DNA from: Acanthosoma haemorrhoidale
Taxonomy: Eukaryota; Arthropoda; Insecta; Hemiptera; Acanthosomatidae
Direction of reading: 5' to 3'
NCBI GenBank assembly: GCA_930367205.1
Contig: OV884011.1
Coordinates: forward strand, 119,657,866 to 119,721,865
DNA: 64,000 bases
The notes beneath the pieces were generated by a model. It was not told the DNA's origin. It worked only from the letters and a program-made list of their open reading frames with translations, and searched no databases. Positions 1 through 10,140 of this stretch are shown one piece after another (the first letter of the stretch is position 1; each line of letters starts with the position of its first letter). A program made the translations under genes and the position numbers.

Positions 1-1
1 A

Positions 2-80
2 ATTACGCAGTCGGTCTTCCCGGCGTTTACGCTGGCATGTTAAACATCAGCGTAAACCCCGGGAAGACCGACTGTGTAAT
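2..80. repeat. Imperfect inverted repeat at the 5' break of a LINE copy
   Basis: Arms at 2-34 and 48-80 are reverse complements over 33 bp with two mismatches, around a 13-bp spacer. The right arm is the start of the preserved RT coding frame of the LINE copy that follows, so the left arm is an inverted copy of that same LINE segment. This resembles the 5' inversions left by twin priming during LINE insertion, although those usually invert a more upstream part of the element. The window edge hides how far the inverted part continues. Confidence 0.8.
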
Positions 81-624
81 CTTCTCCCTCCAAAAGGGGA
101 AAAAATCCTTGCCAAAATCGTATAGCGTGGGAGGGCAAGAGAGCTCACCAGCTTTCTCAATGCACTATTTGGGTATAAAAATGGATAGGCATCTCCATTT
201 CTCTACTCATTTTAGTAATAAAATAGAAAAAGTACGACAAAGGTCTTACCGGCTATTGCACTTGCTAACTTCACCTAACCTGTCGCTTCGTCTTAAATTG
301 ATGATATATAAATGTGTCCTCCCGCCAGCTCTGCTGTACGGTGCCCCGCTATTTACCCACTTGACTGACAATACAGCCAAATGTCTCCAACACTTCCAGA
401 ATGGAATCATGCGAAAAGTGGTCCGACATACCTCTTTCGAGAGGTTGAAGAACGCTGACCTGCACCCGTTGCTTGGTGTGCCGTCGGTGGGTGAGTTCAT
501 CCGCCGGAGACACATTAAGTTTTATGACTCGTTGCAGCACCTGACAAATCCAGTGTTTAACACTATGACCCCGCCACCCCTCCCTCATCGATGGCAACAG
601 ACTGTCGGGGAAAAATTAGGATAA
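37..624 (+). pseudogene. C-terminal part of a Jockey-type LINE reverse transcriptase (family A, 5'-truncated)
   Basis: The open frame encodes 195 residues of the region after the RT palm: a YLGIKMD motif near residues 44-50, then the thumb-like helical part with RLKLMIYKCVLPPALLYGAP and the conserved C-terminal tail of Jockey-clade LINE proteins. The catalytic palm motifs (first Asp and the FADD box) and the endonuclease are absent, so it cannot work alone. The first ATG is only the first Met in the remaining frame, not a real start. The frame closes with TAA at 622-624, followed by a 3' UTR. The same C-terminus or tail recurs at 23835-24060, 36748-37171 and 61213-61600. Confidence 0.85.
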
Positions 625-764
625 GAATTAGTATGTAAGTTAGTTTTAAGGTTGATCAAAAAGGTGAGCCCCATCACCTTATAAGTCAGTTTAGTCAAGT
701 CACGTATAATGTATATCATTATAAAAAAAAAAGAAAAAAAAAGCATTTTAATGATATTTTTATG

Positions 765-1110
765 GTCAAATTAAATTTATTTACCAGAGTTAGGTTGATT
801 TTTAAGAAGTGAGTTTTCGGTTAAAATCATCTGAGTAGAGCGCATAGGAACTGGTAAGAGTTTACCTCACAAATCTCTCAGGAAATCATTTTTTATTATA
901 GTTGAGGTATTTGACCAGTAATTTGGTAAGGAGTTTGGTGAAACAAACGCAAAGCTATGCAGAACTGTGTATGCTCTATGCATGTCCAAATTATTATCAA
1001 CGAGTGGTTTTTAAATATCCTCCTTTAATATTCACCTCTTTGTTTCCTAATACATCCTTTCTACCCACAGACTATCACAGGTGTGATTAGGCTAGAGCAC
1101 CAGACACTGA
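765..1110 (+). repeat. Dispersed repeat R1, diverged copy
   Basis: Shares blocks in the same order with 22770-23155: an AT-rich lead-in with ggttaaaatcat (ggttgaaatcat in the other copy), a central cctcctttaat block, and an end block attaggctagagcacc against attacgctagagcatc. No coding capacity. A third partial copy lies on the minus strand at 44700-44935. The family is unidentified; it could be a non-autonomous element or a LINE 3' UTR. The short ORF at 902-1090 lies inside it and is not a gene. Confidence 0.5.
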
Positions 1111-1189
1111 GACCAGTGAACTAATTGTTATAACCTTACATAGTTTTATTGGGAAATTAGCGTGTAGACCATAAAGGCCTTCGACATCG

Positions 1190-1510
1190 GATGACGCTTT
1201 ACTGTACTGACTAGGTCGATAGGAATGAGATATAAAAGACGGATGACAGACCCCTCAGAGAAGTGCCAATAAAGTTTTAATAAAGCAGACTATGATAGGG
1301 CACTTGATGAGTCAGGATATTCCTCAGAGGGGACGGGGGTGAAGATGTCGACGTGTGCACCCTCACACATGAGCCACTGAGCCACTACTTACAGTCTCCT
1401 CCTCAGCCAATAAGGGCCGAAGAGTGTGCACTCTACAAGAGGGCTTATTGTCTCCATGTTTGCCTCTTTGTCGTCTCTGCTCTGCAGCTGTCCCTCTGTC
1501 AGCCGTACCC
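1190..1510. other. Unique, GC-richer noncoding stretch
   Basis: More GC-rich than its surroundings, with no ORF worth calling. It holds two CCAATAAGGG/GGGCTTATTG-like segments near 1407 and 1440 in opposite orientation. No repeat relation to the rest of the window was seen. Function unknown; it may be regulatory. Confidence 0.3.
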
Positions 1511-1589
1511 TACATAATATACAAATACCTAGAGATACAGTTGGGCAGAACATTATAGACAATTTTTTCTATTTAGATTAAAAAAAATT

Positions 1590-2305
1590 TTTTATTAAGA
1601 TAAAATTACAATCTGCCTTATTAGGCAATAAATAATTGAGATAAATGTTATCATTCATACCATATTTACAATTCATCATTCACTCGCTCATTTATACAGT
1701 GTTTGAAAAAAGCCCAGAGGCCTCCAAAATCCACTTGGTTATCACTCTCCTCCATCAGACACGTCAGTGGAGGCTGACCAAGGATGTGAGAGCCACAGAC
1801 GCTCAGGACATGATTGCAGAAACTGGCCATTGCCAGGACTTCCACTGTCACGTATTTGTAGCAGGACAAGAAGCCACTGCCTCTTTAGTATTCGAGGAGG
1901 ATTAGAGGGATGAGTGGCGCAGTGTAATGACTATGCTAGGGAATTAGGGTGGTTGGAGAGGTTACTATGGAATTTCATGAACTTGGTAGAGATGAGATCA
2001 AGAATGTAGGGTGTATTAAGATCGGTATGAACGGTCTTGTTGCTGATGTAATGAGGGGCATTTAATATTGTTCTCAGGACTATTGATATAAAGGATGGGA
2101 TATTCGATATCTAGATGTTTAACTTTGACTGCTTTTAAAGCCCATAGCTCTGTTCCGTATGTCTAGATTGGCTTGAGTATAACTTTATTGATTAGTAATT
2201 TATTTTCTATTGAGAGATGGGATGTCCTTCGAAGTAGTCTGTAAAGTTGTCCAAAGTGTCTGTTTAGTTCTTATATTCTTAGCCTCGTGTGTGGGTTCCA
2301 TGTCA
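1590..2305 (-). mobile_element. LINE family B fragment, reverse orientation
   Basis: The reverse complement matches the 3' part of the LINE at 54025-55797: the RT thumb region (tggaacccacacacgaggct near 2290, the SIENKLLIYK equivalent near 2210), the C-terminal coding end near 1905, and a 3' UTR ending with ggcagattgtaattttatc near 1600-1625. Frameshifts and stops break the frame. The coding-looking ORFs at 1645-1905 (+) and 1666-1869 (-) are products of the 3' UTR. No target-site duplication was found. Confidence 0.8.
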
Positions 2306-4575
2306 ATAATTTTTAAAGTATAATAATGTCATTACAGAAAATATTATATAATCTGTAACCGAAAATGATAAATCTAAAAGCTAATGCTTCTATAGAAAAA
2401 AAAAATTAATTTTTAGTTATAATACTGAATATTGTGGACATCTAATTTCTAGTCTGCTCTTGATCTTTGGAATTTGGGATCTGCCTGCTATTTTCATTTT
2501 TTTCTGCATTGCTTTGTATTAGTTCTACTCCGGAGAGCACCAATTTCTTTATCTCCCTCATCAAGGTCCTCCGTGAAGTCAATCAGCTGCTGATTATGAG
2601 TGGAAAAAGCCTGTTATATCTACTTGCACTTATTCAGTCAAAAAGGGTATAATCATTGGAAGGGTACGGTTCGTTTGACTCCGTTAGCTGAGACTAATGC
2701 ACCACCATCCCAAAAAGTAATAAGTATCTGTTTTTAGTATTTTTGTTCTCAATGCCTTATTTAAAAAGGCGATTAATACAGTCCGTTATAAAATCTATTA
2801 TAATTCATAGTATAAAATTGTACGTAGGCAACAAATGATCAAAAATGCTAAAATTTCATACTGTTGGAAATAGAATAAAATATATCACATTAAAATTCTA
2901 TGTACATTGTAATGAAAAACATAAAAGAGGTATTATTAATTTCTCGGTATTTCTTTCTATTTCAATTAATTTTCTTAGTTTCTTGAAAACATTGCAATTG
3001 TTTGTATTTTTTATTAACAGTAACATTCAAAAAATAACACCCACAAGCCCTAGTAGCTGCCTCTATTCCATATAATTATACCTTGTACGTACTGACGTTT
3101 AATTTTCGTAAATTAAAATTTATTTTTTCTCTTTGGGAGCAGATTTCGAACAATTGCCAAGAGTGGGTCATCATCACCAGGGACGTCCAGCTTCTAATAA
3201 ATAAAAATGCATTTTTGAAACATACTGGAAGGTCACTGATCCCTGTATTTAATGGGGTAGATATTTTTTTGTCAGTAATTTGTAAGTGTTGTAGAGACAT
3301 CGGTAGTTCTGCATGTAATGGTAGAAATCAAGAAACCCCTGTGATTCATTTGCTGGGGCAGTACCACTACGCTCCGACATCTGATTATCAACTGCTCGTT
3401 GCTTACCCTGTCTGCTTTCTGTGGTAACTTCAATGGCTCCTCAATACATGTAGTGTGGTAGGATAGCAGAAGAGCCGATGACTCAAAGCTGGTTTTAGTT
3501 CCTTGCGGAATGAATCTCCACTTTAGAAATGACAATGAAAATTGGCAAGACGAAGATAATGCTAATAATAAAATAATAACGGAAATAAATTTTCTGAGCT
3601 CCCAACAGTTTTATATTTTTACAGTTATGCGCTTTCAGCAGTTAAGATGAGCTAAAAACAAATAAATACATACATTTCTCTAAACAAAACAAAATATATA
3701 AAATCATAGGAAACTTGCCAATTATCTCTTCTCTGCAAATTATTAACTTCTGTCCATAATTATTAAAGTATTATATTATTATTTAAGGTATGCCATCAGG
3801 ATATTAGGACCAACTGATCTGATCTTTACAATAATTAGAGGTTTTGGTCATGTCTCAGAACCAAAGAATGAGCCAAATATCTTCTGATTTTCTGAATTAT
3901 CGTTTGCTACACTAACAGAACAATGAAAGATCATAGGTACAAACCAATCCTTATCCTGAAATATCTCCAACATTGTTGGAAAAAACTGGTTAATTTTCCC
4001 ACCGATACTGTAAGAATGTCAGGTTCAGAGCTTTTCTTCCTCCGTTGATACCGGCTTCGTAGTCTCTGTCTGCGCAACTAATAATGAGTCAATGTAGTAT
4101 GTATTATTATGCTTATTTTTTAATATTTCCTCTTTTACTTAGCTCTAGTAGACGATTCATTCAAAGCAGTTTATTAATGTTGGAAGTACATCTTCTAATA
4201 TCTTTCTGACAAGCGAAACATTTCTTTTACTTTACATCTCTTGCTTTAGCTCATGTCTGGTCTCACAAACTGAACTACAAGTTTGGGAAACACACATTAC
4301 CTCCACTAACAACAATCCTTTGTTGTACAAAATAAATTATCCCTCAATACCTGTTTTTTACCATTAATCTTATATAGAGGAGGTTTCATCATTTTTTCTA
4401 TCTATTTATTTTAAACAGAAACTCAATTATGGTGATATTTTGGGCTCATAAAAAATCATTATAAATTTTAATTCTTTATTAGAATTATTTTTCTAAAGAT
4501 AAATAATATTTATCTGTATAATATTGTTAATATTTAGGAAGCCATGTAAATAGACAATGAACAGGGATTCTAGAC
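2306..4575. other. AT-rich intergenic DNA
   Basis: No supported gene. At 2440-2620 the minus strand has a short codon-like stretch (LIDFTEDLDEG and following) that matches no family I recognise. The 114-codon frame at 3083-3427 has no recognisable domain and AT-driven composition. No repeat from elsewhere in the window was seen here. Confidence 0.4.
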
Positions 4576-4579
4576 TTTT

Positions 4580-4930
4580 CTGGACTATTTTAAGTAGGAA
4601 GCGCCAGAGAACAGCTGATCTACTGCGTGGAACCGTTAGGACATCGAGTATTACTTAAATAATACGTATGGTTCCATCATCTGGAACTAGTAATGCAGCG
4701 CCATCCCACCTGCAGAGAAGAGCAGAGCTGGCTGTGTAGAGGAGGAGGGCGTGCACAAGTGGCCGCTCATTACTGCAGAGCAGGGCACACTCGCCGTTAA
4801 TTGGAGAGCGGGCGGTCGGTCGTCATTAGCGAGCGGGGAAAAGAACAGCCAGGCAATAGCCACTTCAACACATAGAATCAAAGAGCGTCCCGTCTCCAGT
4901 CAAATGTAGGACCTCAACGCGAGCACCCTT
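4580..4930. promoter_or_regulatory. GC-richer island with homeodomain-type motifs (candidate enhancer)
   Basis: A complex-sequence island inside AT-rich DNA, without a convincing ORF. It contains ttaattgg near 4797-4804 and cattac/cattag cores near 4768 and 4825, embedded in a GC-rich context, which is the kind of core bound by Antennapedia-class homeodomains. The motif reading is direct; enhancer function is inference from composition only. Confidence 0.3.
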
Positions 4931-5245
4931 TAATGACCTTTCCTCCTCTATATGTTTGCAATTAGAATTTTAATATATAATATATATATTCTACTTAGGT
5001 ATTGACTGCTAATGACCAGAGCTAAATTGTTCCATCAATTCATACAAAAGTGTTGGATTTCTCTGCAGAATCCAGGTACCAGGGTGCAGTACATTCATAC
5101 ATCTTATGTATAAACGGTGGAAAAACGTTTTAAATACCTGGCCACTTCAATATTATATCAAAGAACTGATTCAAACGCTAATGATTCGTTGAATTGAATA
5201 TTAAATTTAAAGCCTAAAAAAAATAAGTGCAAGTGACATTCACAC

Positions 5246-5740
5246 TCCGTTGTGGACTCTGTCCTCCGATATCAACTTATCACAGCCACAGTCAAACATC
5301 TCGGTCATACACTCGACAAACGATTGACGTGGAACCCTCACGCAAAAATTAAAATAACTGAATTCACTTAATCAACACCTCTAACTTCTTTACCATTTAC
5401 TAAACAGACACATAAAACTGCCAATAAAATATAAGTTGAATACAAATATATTATTATTACTATTATTATTATTACATGCTGAAACCCATTTGCACATATG
5501 GAGCACATATATAAGGACATGCAGATAAATCTCACATCCAAACAACCAAGATTTGGTAAGAAACCACTAACTACGCGGAGACCTACAAGTTTCATATTTA
5601 TAATATCATGAAGAAATTATACTGATGCTTTATTGACAGACTAATTGGTCAACTTACTGATGACAGGACAGTCCACATAATAACTTCTTGCTCTACTGCA
5701 GAATACTCCGAGTCGACTAAGAGAAGCAGGAATAGTGATC
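5246..5740 (+). mobile_element. LINE family C: decayed RT C-terminus
   Basis: Reading frames 5258-5365 give a VKHLGHTLDKRLTWNPHAK stretch, equivalent to the VRYLGFHLDKRLTWNPHTR of the LINE at 54025. Further matches follow in order: LYHLL-type helix near 5390, KPICTYGAHI near 5480, and a C-terminal NTPSRLREAG-like end near 5705-5735. Stops and frameshifts are frequent and a trinucleotide tract interrupts it. It is more diverged than the family B copies, so it is probably an older or separate Jockey family. Confidence 0.65.
5445..5475. repeat. ATT microsatellite inside a dead LINE
   Basis: An attatt-type trinucleotide run interrupts the RT homology of the LINE fragment between its YKLN block and its KPICTYG block, so it expanded after the LINE inserted. 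Confidence 0.8.
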
Positions 5741-6330
5741 ATTTGATATAACCAGGCAATCCTGCATGTAATACGAGAAAGGATGGCAGGATGTCCTTAA
5801 CTCTCATGCTGTCAAGTCATTGTCCTCCTTCCTTTCTCATTGTCATACGCCGTTCACATTTGATAGCTGTGAACCTATTTCTCAGTTATGAATTGAATAA
5901 TATAGGCAAAAAAAAAATCATGTAGTTTTGTGGAGACTGTACATTTAAAAACCAATATAGTATATAGTCTCCGGGTTAGAGTAAGTAGGGACATAAAACA
6001 GAAAATTATTTATGTACATGTAGAAGGGTCACATTTTGCATGGGTGAGTGTCAAGTGAGAACGTGGATTCACATTTCTTTTGCATATTCACGACTATTTT
6101 TCACATGTGTACAATATTTAATTTTTTATGAATTTTAGAAGCAGCTTCAATTTGGAAACAAATTTTTTTTTATTGGTTTATGAGTTTTAGTAACCGCCGT
6201 TTATTTATGGCCATCTTAAACATATTTTTTATTTATTTAATAGTGGTTATTGTTTTAGTATATATCACAGCCAAATATATTGCGCCTACTTCTAATAATA
6301 TCAATAGTTGTTCATCGAGAAAATAGTGTT
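5741..6330. other. AT-rich intergenic DNA downstream of the PITP ORF
   Basis: No gene, and no repeat shared with the rest of the window was seen. On the minus strand it would be 3' flanking DNA of the PITP gene. A ccaataaaaaaaaattt segment (minus, near 6160-6178) could serve as an alternative poly(A) region. Confidence 0.4.
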
Positions 6331-6336
6331 TTTATT
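6331..6336 (-). terminator. Candidate poly(A) signal AATAAA for the PITP gene
   Basis: The plus strand reads tttatt, giving AATAAA on the minus strand about 130 nt past the TAG stop of the PITP ORF. This is a suitable distance, but such hexamers are common in AT-rich DNA. Confidence 0.35.
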
Positions 6337-6467
6337 TTATAAAGGAGATCAAAGTAAAAAAAAAACCTTTAAGTAACAACATAATCAAATTATATTACCT
6401 TACAATTTTCATAATTTAAAAGAAAAACTAGAACAAGCCTCAATGAGCTAGGAGTGATAATGTATAT

Positions 6468-7292
6468 CTACACTACTATTTGTGAATCAAACAACGCTTT
6501 TTTTATTGAACCACGATTTCTCCGAATTTCGAGATCATATTTTACCTGTTCCTCAAATTGTCTGATTTCATCCAAAGTTAGGTCGTACCATTTATCTATC
6601 CAACAGAAAAGTTGTCGGTGGAATTTGAGGAACAGTTTCTGCTCTACTTCCATAATGTAATTCTCGACTTTCTTCTGGAGGCCAAACCACTTGAACTCCG
6701 CTCTGACCAGTTTATAACAAGTCATGATTGGTTTGCTCGTGTAAATCCAGTCCTCTACCAGGGGACCTCTGTCTGCCTTTTCCGACCTGAAGACAGAAGG
6801 ATCCAGGTCCTTCTTAAAGTCGTTCCTGGGGAATGGGTCGTTCCCAATGTCGATGTTGACGATGTTCCTCTTCTCCAGCAAATCTGGAGGTAACTGGTGT
6901 GCGTTTTGATGTTCGCCTCTATCGCTAAGATGCATCGATTCTATGATCAATGAGAAATTGTTTTTCATGTAGCCCGGGTTAGTTAGGACCGTCCTGCAGT
7001 AGGGGTACGCGTTACAACAATCTTCGAGAATGTCCATCTTGTTTTTTTCGATGAGGAGCCGTATGACCTGTGGGATCTTACTGGCCAGGTGGTAAACCTT
7101 GACGGTGTGCACCCCAGAGTCAAACCTGTCGTCGAAGGTAGGGGTGCCTTCGAAGTATTCATTCTCGAGGAACTCGACCCCTTCACCGCCACCAGTCTCC
7201 AACATGCTCAGCTCTGCTGTGGAATACAGCTGCCCCAGTTGGTACTCTTCCAGTGTCAGAGGTAAAGGAATTCGATATTCAGTGATTAGCAT
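6468..7292 (-). CDS. Class I phosphatidylinositol transfer protein (PITP), intronless ORF
   Basis: A 274-residue START-like lipid-transfer protein, close to the 270-271 residues usual for animal PITP alpha/beta and Drosophila vibrator. Visible family blocks: EYRIPLPLTLEEYQLGQLYS at 5-24, ETGGGEGVE at 32-40, KVYHLASKIP at 65-74, NAYPYCRTVLTN at 94-105, DRGPL near 174-178, FKWFGLQKKVENYI near 200-213, FHRQLFCWIDKW at 224-235. Equivalents of the inositol-contacting residues are kept (Thr63, Lys65, Asn94, Glu248); the membrane-inserting Trp-Trp pair is Trp202-Phe203. The family shuttles phosphatidylinositol and phosphatidylcholine between membranes and supplies phosphoinositide synthesis. The whole domain lies in one exon with no stop, whereas PITP genes generally carry coding introns, so this may be a retrogene or a derived paralogue. 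The start is the first Met aligning with the family N-terminus. The loop at 44-60 and the tail after 255 are diverged. Confidence 0.92.
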   Translation of the reverse strand: MLITEYRIPLPLTLEEYQLGQLYSTAELSMLETGGGEGVEFLENEYFEGTPTFDDRFDSGVHTVKVYHLASKIPQVIRLLIEKNKMDILEDCCNAYPYCRTVLTNPGYMKNNFSLIIESMHLSDRGEHQNAHQLPPDLLEKRNIVNIDIGNDPFPRNDFKKDLDPSVFRSEKADRGPLVEDWIYTSKPIMTCYKLVRAEFKWFGLQKKVENYIMEVEQKLFLKFHRQLFCWIDKWYDLTLDEIRQFEEQVKYDLEIRRNRGSIKKALFDSQIVV

Positions 7293-7312
7293 GGTAAACT
7301 AAAAAAAAATGA
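7293..7312 (-). promoter_or_regulatory. Splice-acceptor-like tract just before the PITP start codon
   Basis: The minus strand reads a run of nine T, then AG, then tttacc and the ATG. This is a good polypyrimidine-AG acceptor 6 nt before the start codon, so the coding exon may be joined to an upstream exon. Confidence 0.45.
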
Positions 7313-7980
7313 GATAACATAAAATATTAATGGACATCACTCATTGTAAGTTATTTTTGAAGGAGTAAATGAATAAGTCAATTGTCCAGGTGTCAACTTT
7401 GTCAATTTGTTAACGCAATCAAAGGTGGAAAAATTTTGGAAGCGTAATGAAGATATTGATGCCGATTGGAGAATTTCAGGCCAACAGAAAACATCTAAGA
7501 CAGGTTTTATTCAATTCTATAGGATTTCTTCAACTGGTTAAAGAAATTACAAGAGTTAAACAATGGAAACTGTGATGAGATAAACATATGTTTAAATAGC
7601 AGATGAGAAAATCCGAATTAAATAAAATTACATAAACTAATTACGAACGTATAATTGAGAGTATTAATATTAAAATAACTGAGAAATATTTCTAACGAAC
7701 CCATTACGAAGTCATAATTGTGAAGCTACTAGAACAGGGTATATGATTTCAGAGTCCCTATCTAAAAAATAATTAAAAAAAAGTTGTAATTGCAAAATTA
7801 AACTTCAAACACTAACACGAAATCATCATCACGATCATAATGTCAGAACGTATTGGCTTGGTTATGGCTTTGACAAAAAATTTGCCATCAAAATATTGTT
7901 GATAAGTGTTGTTGATATATTTATTGATATCTTGTTGATATACAGCATCAGGATCCCCCAAATTAACCTGAGGAATTATT
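7313..7980. other. AT-rich DNA, possible intron of the PITP gene
   Basis: No ORF of note and no repeat shared with the rest of the window was seen. If the donor at 7981-7986 and the acceptor at 7299-7300 are used, this is a minus-strand intron of about 690 bp. Confidence 0.3.
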
Positions 7981-7986
7981 ACTTAC

Positions 7987-8101
7987 CAAGCTAAAGAGAG
8001 GGAAACCGGGATCAGGGAGTTGTTCCCATACAGGGCTCATACACCCGAGGTGACCGACAGGAGACCGAGAGCCCCATACGGACTGATAAGGGAAGATCGT
8101 C
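7987..8101 (-). other. Possible upstream exon of the PITP gene
   Basis: On the minus strand a GC-richer segment ends with cttg followed by gtaagt (7981-7986), a consensus 5' splice donor, and begins after a tgtag acceptor-like sequence near 8102-8106. Joined to the acceptor at 7299, it stays in frame with the PITP ORF and has no stop; an in-frame ATG at 8038-8040 would add a 20-residue N-terminal extension starting MSPVWEQLP. An open frame of this length is not improbable by chance, so this could equally be a 5' UTR exon or nothing. Confidence 0.3.
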
Positions 8102-8106
8102 CTACA

Positions 8107-8640
8107 TTTAAAAAAACCATCTCCAAGCCGCAATTATTCATTGATTAGTGCGGTAGTAGCTACCTATGAGAGATAACAGCAACTATCTCAGCTCTATACT
8201 TCTTAGCTTTCTTTCCTAAAACCTTGAATACATAGACTTACACTTTGAACAGATCAGGGACGGTAAGAGACTGGAACAGGGAACAGAGGTTCATTAGATT
8301 GAAGCTAAGCAAAACCTCTTGGATACTTATCATAATTCATGAGTAAAATCACTTCATCGGAGCGCTCATTTGTTCATTTGCAATGTCATTTTAGCATTCT
8401 TTTACACCATTTATGAAAACACAGTCCAATAAATCATTCAATTACTTGCCAGCAAAGCCCATGCAATATTTATAGTGGTATTATGAGCATCAATTACTTA
8501 TATTACGTGGTAGCAGCACAGAGTACCCTATAATTTAACTTAACAATGACAATGCCAAAATGCTAAACGTAGGATTCGTTATAGAATATTTCGTGGCCAA
8601 TTTAATGAACATTGAAGGGATGTGTATTGCGAGATACTCG
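8107..8640. other. Intergenic DNA, candidate upstream flank of the PITP gene
   Basis: No gene or repeat shared with the rest of the window recognised. If the upstream exon is real, a minus-strand promoter or further exons could lie here, but no clear TATA/initiator pair was seen. Confidence 0.3.
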
Positions 8641-9300
8641 TCTTGTTATAGTATCAAGATATTCAAATAGTGTTTCGTGGAGTTTTGAGAGTTTAGAGGG
8701 AACGAGTGCAAGGACAGTGGGTGCGGTATAGAGTATTTTATTTGTTCTATTAAGTGAGCATTCTCGACTCCAAATCTCCAAATTCTAAGGAGTACAGAGT
8801 GATTGCATGTGCTTGCTGTTGGAGTTCACAGGTGACCCAATAAGTATAGATTGGTTTTAGAATAGTTTTATATATATCGTTATGTTGGTTTCTATTGGAG
8901 AGGTAAGGATATCTCTTCAGCACTCTATTTAATTGTCCCAACCGTAGATTGAACACTCGTTTGTGGGTCCCAAGTTAGTCTTTTGTCGAATTGAAACCAA
9001 GTTATTGTACAGTGTCAGATGTCGGGAGGGGAAGGGCATTAAAGAGGGATGTTGGACAGGGTCTGTGCCGTAAGACCAAAGGTACGGGTGGGGGAACCTT
9101 CATTAACTTTTATTCACTACTGGTTGCACCAGTGCTCGATTTGTCTAAGATGAATTTAAAGATTATTTAAAGGATGGTGTACCAGGGTCTGAAAATGTTG
9201 AGAGAACGGCTCTATTTATCAATGGTCATGGAATTGATAAGTGGGAATGTCTACGAAATGGAAGGTATAGGAGAGGGGACCGAACACTCCGCATATCCTG
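8640..9300 (-). mobile_element. LINE family D: decayed RT segment, reverse orientation
   Basis: Reverse-strand translation gives LGQLNRVLKRYPYLSNRNQHNDIYKTILKPIYTYW at about 8840-8945, parallel to the thumb region of the LINE at 54025. Further along the minus strand, 9085-9140 corresponds to its EIEYWCNQWRIKVNE block and about 9150-9300 to the stretch between the PQGSVLGP box and that block, including the area of the FADD box, now broken by stops. Divergence is larger than among family B copies, pointing to an old insertion or a different Jockey lineage. Its 3' end is not clearly delimited near 8640. Confidence 0.65.
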
Positions 9301-9366
9301 CGCTATATCCACCATACTGAGTAAAAGAAAAAAATATACTAAAAAAATTGTTTAAAGAAAACTTTC

Positions 9367-10140
9367 TCAATAATGAGTACTTCCGCCTCTGGCATGAATC
9401 ATAATTCTTAAACGCCTTGGCATTGTTTGGAAGAGGTTTTGAACAACAACCCTTTGTAATTCATCAAAATCTAGATCTTGGATGTCGACATCGCACTCTT
9501 CGCTTTAGTTTGTCTCGGACATGTTCATAGGATTGGACTACGTGGCGGCCACACCACGCGTTCAATCCCAACCTCGATCAGTTGATCATCAACCATTCAT
9601 TATCATTTATTAACAGGAATCTCTCGCCAATGTAGGGAGCAGACGGCACTGCATGTTCTTCAATTATGTCTGTACCTCTCTTATGTTAAGGACCTTTCCC
9701 AAACGAGAACCAATTCAGTCGAAGAACGGCCAACCCAGATCATCCTTAAGCCACCATGAAGTGCCACGTGGGGAACTATATAGCATGGCGCGTAACTCTC
9801 TCCTGGCCGTCTAAATGTAAAATTACGGCCATCTGAAGACTTGACCCTAACTCTCACCTCATCTGTAAACAGACTCTCTTTAAGTTTTCCAAAGCCCAAT
9901 TGACATGTTCACATGAGAACTGAAATGGCTTTTAGGAAGCGGTGCTGAGCAGTGGTCCACGGACAGGATGTTGAATTGCCTTATGAGACTTTTACCTTTG
10001 ATGACCCTTTCTTCTTGGGTGACGCTCTGTCTCCCTAAATTGCTTTAGAGCACAGTCTATGCACGAACGCTGGATCTATCCTTCCTCTATGAATTTCACA
10101 TCCCTAACTTCGTATTCACTTAAATGCCTTACGGGACCAT
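9367..10140 (-). pseudogene. Tc1-like (Tc1/mariner) transposase relic
   Basis: Minus-strand frames carry Tc1 transposase landmarks in the right order. A HLSEYEV segment near 10108-10127 matches the start of the N-terminal helix-turn-helix. LFTDEVRVRVKSSDGRNFTFRRPGES near 9790-9870 holds the first catalytic Asp. VWPPRSP near 9540-9560 precedes the third-acidic-residue region, and the C-terminal MPRRLRIMIHARGGSTHY ends at a stop at 9367-9369. Several frameshifts and in-frame stops separate these pieces and the second Asp region is eroded, so it is inactive. No terminal inverted repeats or TA duplications could be assigned. The element is a cut-and-paste DNA transposon of moderate age. Confidence 0.8.

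Larger units (their letters stand above)
1..741 (+). mobile_element. LINE family A copy, 3' end with A-rich tail
   Basis: Contains the RT C-terminus, then a 3' UTR with a ggtgagccccatcacc inverted motif near 663-678, ending in an A-rich tract at about 721-741. Compared with the copies at 23835 and 36748, this tail stops early: the last part of the family 3' UTR (ending in an aaataaagggg motif) is missing. It may have been polyadenylated prematurely or deleted. The element runs off the left edge of the window. Confidence 0.75.

Noticed and set aside
1645..1905. 86-codon plus-strand ORF
   Set aside because: Reverse of a LINE family B 3' end, not a gene.
3083..3427. 114-codon plus-strand ORF
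   Set aside because: No family features, AT-driven codons and an opposing frame across part of it; probably chance.
6612..7302. Frames opposite the PITP ORF (6612-6893, 7099-7302 and others)
   Set aside because: Antisense shadows of the conserved PITP coding sequence.
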